From assembly GCA_034670145.1 (NCBI GenBank), contig JAXMOA010000008.1, positions 124,001 to 188,000 of the forward strand: a stretch of DNA of 64,000 nucleotides. The letters are read 5' to 3'. Below are positions 60,355 through 64,000 of the stretch, piece by piece. Source of the stretch: HXMU1420-2 sp034670145 (GTDB lineage Bacteria > Pseudomonadota > Alphaproteobacteria > Rhodobacterales > Rhodobacteraceae). A program made the translations under genes and the position numbers. The notes below the pieces were generated by a model, which saw only the letters and a program-made list of their open reading frames with translations, was not told where the DNA came from and did not search any database. How positions within the stretch are numbered: the stretch's first letter is position 1; each line of letters starts with the position of its first letter.

Positions 60355-61765
60355 ATGGCTGGGGCAGGCGCAGCCAGCCGCGTTTGAGGCAGAGCGCCAT
60401 GGCGCCGGACCACAGCAGGATGAGGGCGGCGATGGTGGCGAACAGGCCCGGTGCCACGCCCATGCTGGCGCGCAGCGGGGCGGTGGCGATGATCAGGGCG
60501 GCGCAGGCCAGGGCGATGACCGCTCCGGGCAGCAGCACCACGCAGAGGTCGCGCATGGACAGTCCCAGCACCTGATTGCAGGCCGCCGTTGCCAGGATGG
60601 CGATTCCGACAGAGCTGACCAGATGCGCGGTGGCGGCCATTTCGGCGCTGAGCCGTCCGAAGGCCAGCAGGGTCACCAGGAACAGCGCGGCACCGGCAAG
60701 GCGGATTTGCAATTGTTTGCGGTTTTGCCCCGTGCACAGCAGCGTTGGCTCCAGCAGGGCAGAGAGGAAGCGGATGGCGCGCGAGGCCGCCAGGATCACC
60801 ACAACGCTGGCCGCCGGGAGCCAGGTTTCCTCGAATATGACCTGGACCATCGGCGCGGCGAGCAGGGCCAGCGACAGCATCATGGGCCAGATCAGCGCGC
60901 CTGCGACGGACATATTGTCGGACCAGGAGTCGCGCAGCTGGTCCAGCTGGCCTTGCTTTTCGAGCCGGGAAAACCGCGACCAGGACAGCATGCCAAGGGG
61001 CTGGAGGACAAAGTCGCTGATGGTCTGTGTAATGCGTGACCCACCGCGATAGGCGCCGGTTGCCGCTGGATTGAGGAAGGCGCCCAGGATCAGGTCCGCG
61101 CCGTAGTTGGAAAACATCGCCAGCAAAGAGGTGCCCCACAGGTTGGGCACGGTGCCCATGCTATGGCGCAGGGCGGCGCGGCGGATTTCAAAGCGCGGCC
61201 AGTAGCGCACCAGCGCAAACGTAAGGGCAAGCGCGACAAAGCTGGCCACATAGTCGCCGATAATGAGCGCCACGATGCCATAGCCCTGCCGCAGTGCGAT
61301 CCAGGTGGCGGCCAACATCGCAAGCTGCGCGATCAGCGCATAGATCGAGGCCGTGCGCAGGCGTTTGGCGGCCACCAGCTGTGCCTCGTTCCAGGCGATG
61401 GGAAAGGTGAGCAGCAGACCGGGGGCGAGCAGGACAAAGGCCAGTCCCGTCTCGGTCGCGGTGCCGCCGGCGATCAGCCCGATGGTGCCAGAGACGCAGG
61501 TGCCGGTCAGGGCCAGCATCCCCATCAGCCAGAAATAGCTGGAGGCGTCATGGTCGGGCGCGTCGCTGCGCAGCAGGGCCTGATAGAAGCCGGTATAGAT
61601 CAGCCCGGTAAAGATCACCGTGACCGTCCAGGCCAGTACGAAGCTGCCGAAGCTGGCCAGATCCACATAGCGGGAGGTCAGCATGATCGACACAAAGGTG
61701 ATGAGCTGCGCAAGGATGCGGCTGATCACGCCAACGGTGTAGGGAGAGGTGAGGGTTTTCAACAT
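60353..61765 (-). CDS. Polysaccharide/oligosaccharide flippase (Wzx-like)
   Basis: A 470-residue membrane protein with about twelve to fourteen helices in the MATE/MOP pattern (RILAQLITFVSIMLTSRYVD, ASFGSFVLAWTVTVIF, GGSRITQTISDFVLQPLG). It resembles O-antigen/teichoic-acid export flippases, which move lipid-linked sugars across the inner membrane. It starts 31 bases after an SDR gene on the same strand. Its cargo is not indicated; the convergent acyl-lipid cluster may or may not be related. Confidence 0.86.
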   Translation of the reverse strand: MLKTLTSPYTVGVISRILAQLITFVSIMLTSRYVDLASFGSFVLAWTVTVIFTGLIYTGFYQALLRSDAPDHDASSYFWLMGMLALTGTCVSGTIGLIAGGTATETGLAFVLLAPGLLLTFPIAWNEAQLVAAKRLRTASIYALIAQLAMLAATWIALRQGYGIVALIIGDYVASFVALALTFALVRYWPRFEIRRAALRHSMGTVPNLWGTSLLAMFSNYGADLILGAFLNPAATGAYRGGSRITQTISDFVLQPLGMLSWSRFSRLEKQGQLDQLRDSWSDNMSVAGALIWPMMLSLALLAAPMVQVIFEETWLPAASVVVILAASRAIRFLSALLEPTLLCTGQNRKQLQIRLAGAALFLVTLLAFGRLSAEMAATAHLVSSVGIAILATAACNQVLGLSMRDLCVVLLPGAVIALACAALIIATAPLRASMGVAPGLFATIAALILLWSGAMALCLKRGWLRLPQP

Positions 61766-61796
61766 GGTTGCCCGGCCCCGGGGTGTGTCCCGGGCT

Positions 61797-62558
61797 TTAT
61801 CCTGCGGTCCATCCGCCATCCACCAGCATAGAGGTGCCCGTGACCAGGGCAGAGGCATCGCTGGCGAGATAGAGGATTGCGCCCATGATGTCTTCGACCT
61901 CGCCTATGCGGCCAAGTTTGATCTTGTCCTCGATCCAGGCCACGCGCTCGGGGCGGGCAAAGGTCGGCTCGGTCAGGGGGGTGCGGATGAAGGTGGGCGC
62001 GACCGCATTGATGCGGATGCCCAGGGGGCCCCATTCGATGGCCATGGCCTTGATCATGCCTTCCAGCCCCCATTTGGAGGCGCAATAGACAGTGCGGTCC
62101 TGGCCGCCCACATGCCCCATCTGGGACGAGATATGCACGATGGAGCCGGGCCGGCCCGCGGCCTGCATGGCTTTGGCGCTCCAGGCTGACAGGAAATAGG
62201 CCGAGCGCAGGTTCAGGTTCATGACCCGGTCGAATTCTTCGGGGGTGGTGTCAAAGGCCGGATCGGGCAGGGCGGTCCCGGCCGAGTTCACGACGATGTC
62301 AAAGACCTGCCCCTCCAGCGCGCCCTGCAAGGCGGTCAGGTCGCCCTGATCCAGCACCAGCGTTTCGGCGGACCAGCCGTTTGCCTGCATGGCGGCGCGG
62401 GTGTCTTCCAGCCGGGCGGCGCCGCGTGCTGCCAGCACCACATGGGCGCCATTGGCCGCCAGCGCCGTGGCACAGCCCTGACCGATGCCAGAGGAAGCGC
62501 CGGTGATCAGGGCGCGTTTGCCATCAAGGCGGAAGGACGGGGGCGTGGGCAGTGTCAT
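61797..62558 (-). CDS. Short-chain dehydrogenase/reductase
   Basis: A 253-residue SDR with ALITGASSGIGQG, VNSAGTALPD, IVHISSQMGHVG and YCASKWG. ATG 62558 fits the family N-terminus; the frame extends upstream without need. The last part (SALVTGTSMLVDGGWTAG) is typical of glucose/3-ketoacyl-type SDRs. Transcribed with the flippase; divergent from the acyl-CoA dehydrogenase. Confidence 0.87.
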   Translation of the reverse strand: MTLPTPPSFRLDGKRALITGASSGIGQGCATALAANGAHVVLAARGAARLEDTRAAMQANGWSAETLVLDQGDLTALQGALEGQVFDIVVNSAGTALPDPAFDTTPEEFDRVMNLNLRSAYFLSAWSAKAMQAAGRPGSIVHISSQMGHVGGQDRTVYCASKWGLEGMIKAMAIEWGPLGIRINAVAPTFIRTPLTEPTFARPERVAWIEDKIKLGRIGEVEDIMGAILYLASDASALVTGTSMLVDGGWTAG

Positions 62559-62723
62559 GTTGTGGGTCCTGTGGCTGGGGCCAGAGCTTGGTCCGCCCGG
62601 GCTGGCAGGACCGGGCGGCTTGTCCCGGCTTGTCACATTCGGGGGCCTGTCTGCAAGTTCGAGGCGCAAGTCGCGCTTGAGCTTGGAGAAAATATCACCA
62701 ATCTGGGTTCAGGGGAGACATTG

Positions 62724-63875
62724 ATGAGCGAACATTTGCAATCCATCCGCGAAGGTGTGGCCACCGTGTGCCGCGCATTTGACGATGCCTACTGGTTGGC
62801 CCGGGATGAAGACGGGGTTTACCCGCACGCGTTTCATGCGGCCCTGGCCGCGGGCGGCTGGTTGGGCATCACGATGCCCGAGGCCTATGGCGGGGCTGGT
62901 CTGGGCGTCAGCGAAGCCGTCGTGATGATGCATGAGATCGCCAAATGCGGTGCCATGACGGCGGCCAGCTCTGTGCATATCAACATGTTCGGGACGCATC
63001 CGATTGTGGTGCACGGATCGGATCAGCAAAAGGCCGACTGGCTGGCGCCTTTGATTGCGGGGGATGTGAAGGTCAGCTTTGGTGTGACAGAGCCGGACGC
63101 GGGGCTGGACACGACCTCGATCAAGACCTTCGCCCGCCGGGTCGATGGTGGCTGGCTGGTGCGCGGGCGCAAGATCTGGAACACGACGGCGCAGGTGGCG
63201 GATCGGATCATGCTGCTGGCGCGCACCACGCCCAAAGAGGAGGGGGCAAAGCGCACCGATGGTTTGTCGCTGTTTTACACGCCCTTTGACCGCGAGCGGA
63301 TCGAGGTGCGCCGGATACCGAAGATGGGGCGCAAGGCGGTGGATTCCAACATGTTGTTCATCGACGATCTGTTCATTCCTGCGGGCGATCTGATCGGTCA
63401 GGAGGGGGCGGGCTTTGGCTATATTCTGGATGCGATGAACCCCGAGCGTATCCTGATCGGGGCCGAGGCCGTGGGCATCGGGCAGGATGCCCTGGCGCGG
63501 GCGGCAGGCTATGCGGTAGAGCGCGAGGTCTTTGGCCGGCCCATCGGGCAGAATCAGGCGATTCAGCATCCGCTGGCGGAAAACTGGATGGAGCTGGAGG
63601 CGGCCTGGCTGATGGCCGAGCGGGGGGCGGCATTGTTTGACGCGGGCGCGCCTTGCGGAGCGGAGGCGAATGCGGCCAAGTTTCTGGGCGGGCGGGCCGG
63701 GTATAACGCCTGTTTGCAGGCGATGATGACCCATGGCGGCATGGGATATGCCAAGGAATATCATGTAGAACGGTTGCTGCGCGAGGTGTTGATATGTCGG
63801 CTGGTCCCGGTGAGCGAACAATTGATTGCCTCCTTTATCGGCGAGCGGGTCCTGGGCCTGCCCAAATCCTATTGA
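62724..63875 (+). CDS. Acyl-CoA dehydrogenase-family protein
   Basis: A 383-residue flavoenzyme with WLGITMPEAYGGAGLGVSEA, FGVTEPDAGLDTTSIKTFA, WNTTAQVADRIML, GAGFGYILDAMNPERI and GGMGYAKEYHVERLLRE. It oxidises acyl-CoA thioesters using FAD. The gene order, with an AMP-forming ligase next, suggests activation followed by dehydrogenation of an unknown acid. ATG 62724 follows AGGGGAG by about 7 bases. Confidence 0.9.
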   Translation: MSEHLQSIREGVATVCRAFDDAYWLARDEDGVYPHAFHAALAAGGWLGITMPEAYGGAGLGVSEAVVMMHEIAKCGAMTAASSVHINMFGTHPIVVHGSDQQKADWLAPLIAGDVKVSFGVTEPDAGLDTTSIKTFARRVDGGWLVRGRKIWNTTAQVADRIMLLARTTPKEEGAKRTDGLSLFYTPFDRERIEVRRIPKMGRKAVDSNMLFIDDLFIPAGDLIGQEGAGFGYILDAMNPERILIGAEAVGIGQDALARAAGYAVEREVFGRPIGQNQAIQHPLAENWMELEAAWLMAERGAALFDAGAPCGAEANAAKFLGGRAGYNACLQAMMTHGGMGYAKEYHVERLLREVLICRLVPVSEQLIASFIGERVLGLPKSY

Positions 63876-63894
63876 TGGGTGTGGGGGAACGGGC

Positions 63895-64000
63895 ATGAAC
63901 CCGGCAGAGTGGCTGCGCCGTGCGGGCGCGCTCTATCCGCATCGGCCGGCCTTGTTTCGTGGCGCGCAGGAGGTGGCGGATTACGCGACATTCGCTGCGC
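63895..64000 (+). CDS. AMP-dependent acid-CoA ligase, N-terminus only
   Basis: ATG 63895 opens MNPAEWLRRAGALYPHRPAL and continues FRGAQEVADYATFAA to the window edge. This matches the N-terminus of AMP-forming acyl-CoA ligases (aligning with YPDRPALI-type starts). It begins 19 bases after the acyl-CoA dehydrogenase stop, so the two are probably one operon. Confidence 0.7.
   Translation, partial: MNPAEWLRRAGALYPHRPALFRGAQEVADYATFAA

Noticed and set aside
1..64000. tRNA or rRNA genes and intact insertion sequences
   Set aside because: No cloverleaf-type segment, rRNA-like stretch, transposase frame or paired terminal repeats were recognised on reading both strands; small tRNAs could be missed without a covariance search.

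Overview
The window looks like a chromosomal segment of an alphaproteobacterium of the roseobacter group (Rhodobacterales). This rests on the high but uneven GC, the Rhodobacterales-like gene families and the dense co-directional operons. No rRNA, tRNA, integrase, intact insertion sequence or CRISPR array was seen. Family names below are recognised by eye from the translated sequence; no database search was run.

Layout. 0-5 kb: a GMC oxidoreductase (cut by the left edge) with a DMT permease, a Gfo/Idh/MocA oxidoreductase and a BCCT betaine-type transporter, all on the minus strand. 5.3-8.8 kb: a small DUF465 protein, an orphan PAAR spike protein with an unrecognised 405-residue partner, and a DEAD-box RNA helicase. 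8.85-32.8 kb: the centrepiece, about 24 kb devoted to periplasmic alcohol oxidation by a PQQ quinoprotein. It holds a PQQ alcohol dehydrogenase with the Asp-Tyr-Asp signature of lanthanide-dependent enzymes, a cytochrome c fused to a MoxJ-like binding protein, a SoxYZ-like/CXXCW/SoxH-like relay, a beta-propeller protein, an ABC binding protein carrying an EF-hand-like loop, two sets of ABC transporter genes, a LuxR-type response regulator with a hybrid histidine kinase, a Tat-exported molybdenum hydroxylase pair (probable aldehyde oxidation), and complete pqqABCDE preceded by an exported HExxH protein. A shared 10-bp motif of the form GACYAAAGTC lies in front of most transcription units of this block and probably marks the regulon of the two-component system.

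32.9-43 kb: a FIST sensor protein, a CapD-type nucleotide-sugar epimerase/dehydratase, a trimethylamine-dehydrogenase-like flavoprotein, a kynureninase-like/cyclase fusion protein and a second GMC oxidoreductase. 42.6-47.5 kb: a Mla-like lipid-transport operon (permease with STAS, ATPase, MCE protein with a long duplicated coil, lipoprotein). 47.8-49.7 kb: a 3-hydroxyisobutyrate-dehydrogenase-like enzyme and an SDR. 49.7-54.6 kb: a stretch that appears lower in GC, with an orphan basic protein, an SDR, a thiamine-diphosphate enzyme and a divergent Lrp/AsnC regulator, flanked by an imperfect direct repeat. 54.6-64 kb: high-GC genes for RidA/DUF1028, LysR, a lipid-type cluster (DUF374 acyltransferase, acyl-AMP ligase, acyl carrier protein, CFA-like methyltransferase), a flippase, an SDR, an acyl-CoA dehydrogenase and the start of an AMP-forming ligase.

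Two probable single-base frameshifts occur within the PQQ block (a binding protein near 12.84 kb and the kinase N-terminus near 14.45 kb). Both look like one missing base in a short G/C run, so assembly error and real lesions both remain possible.
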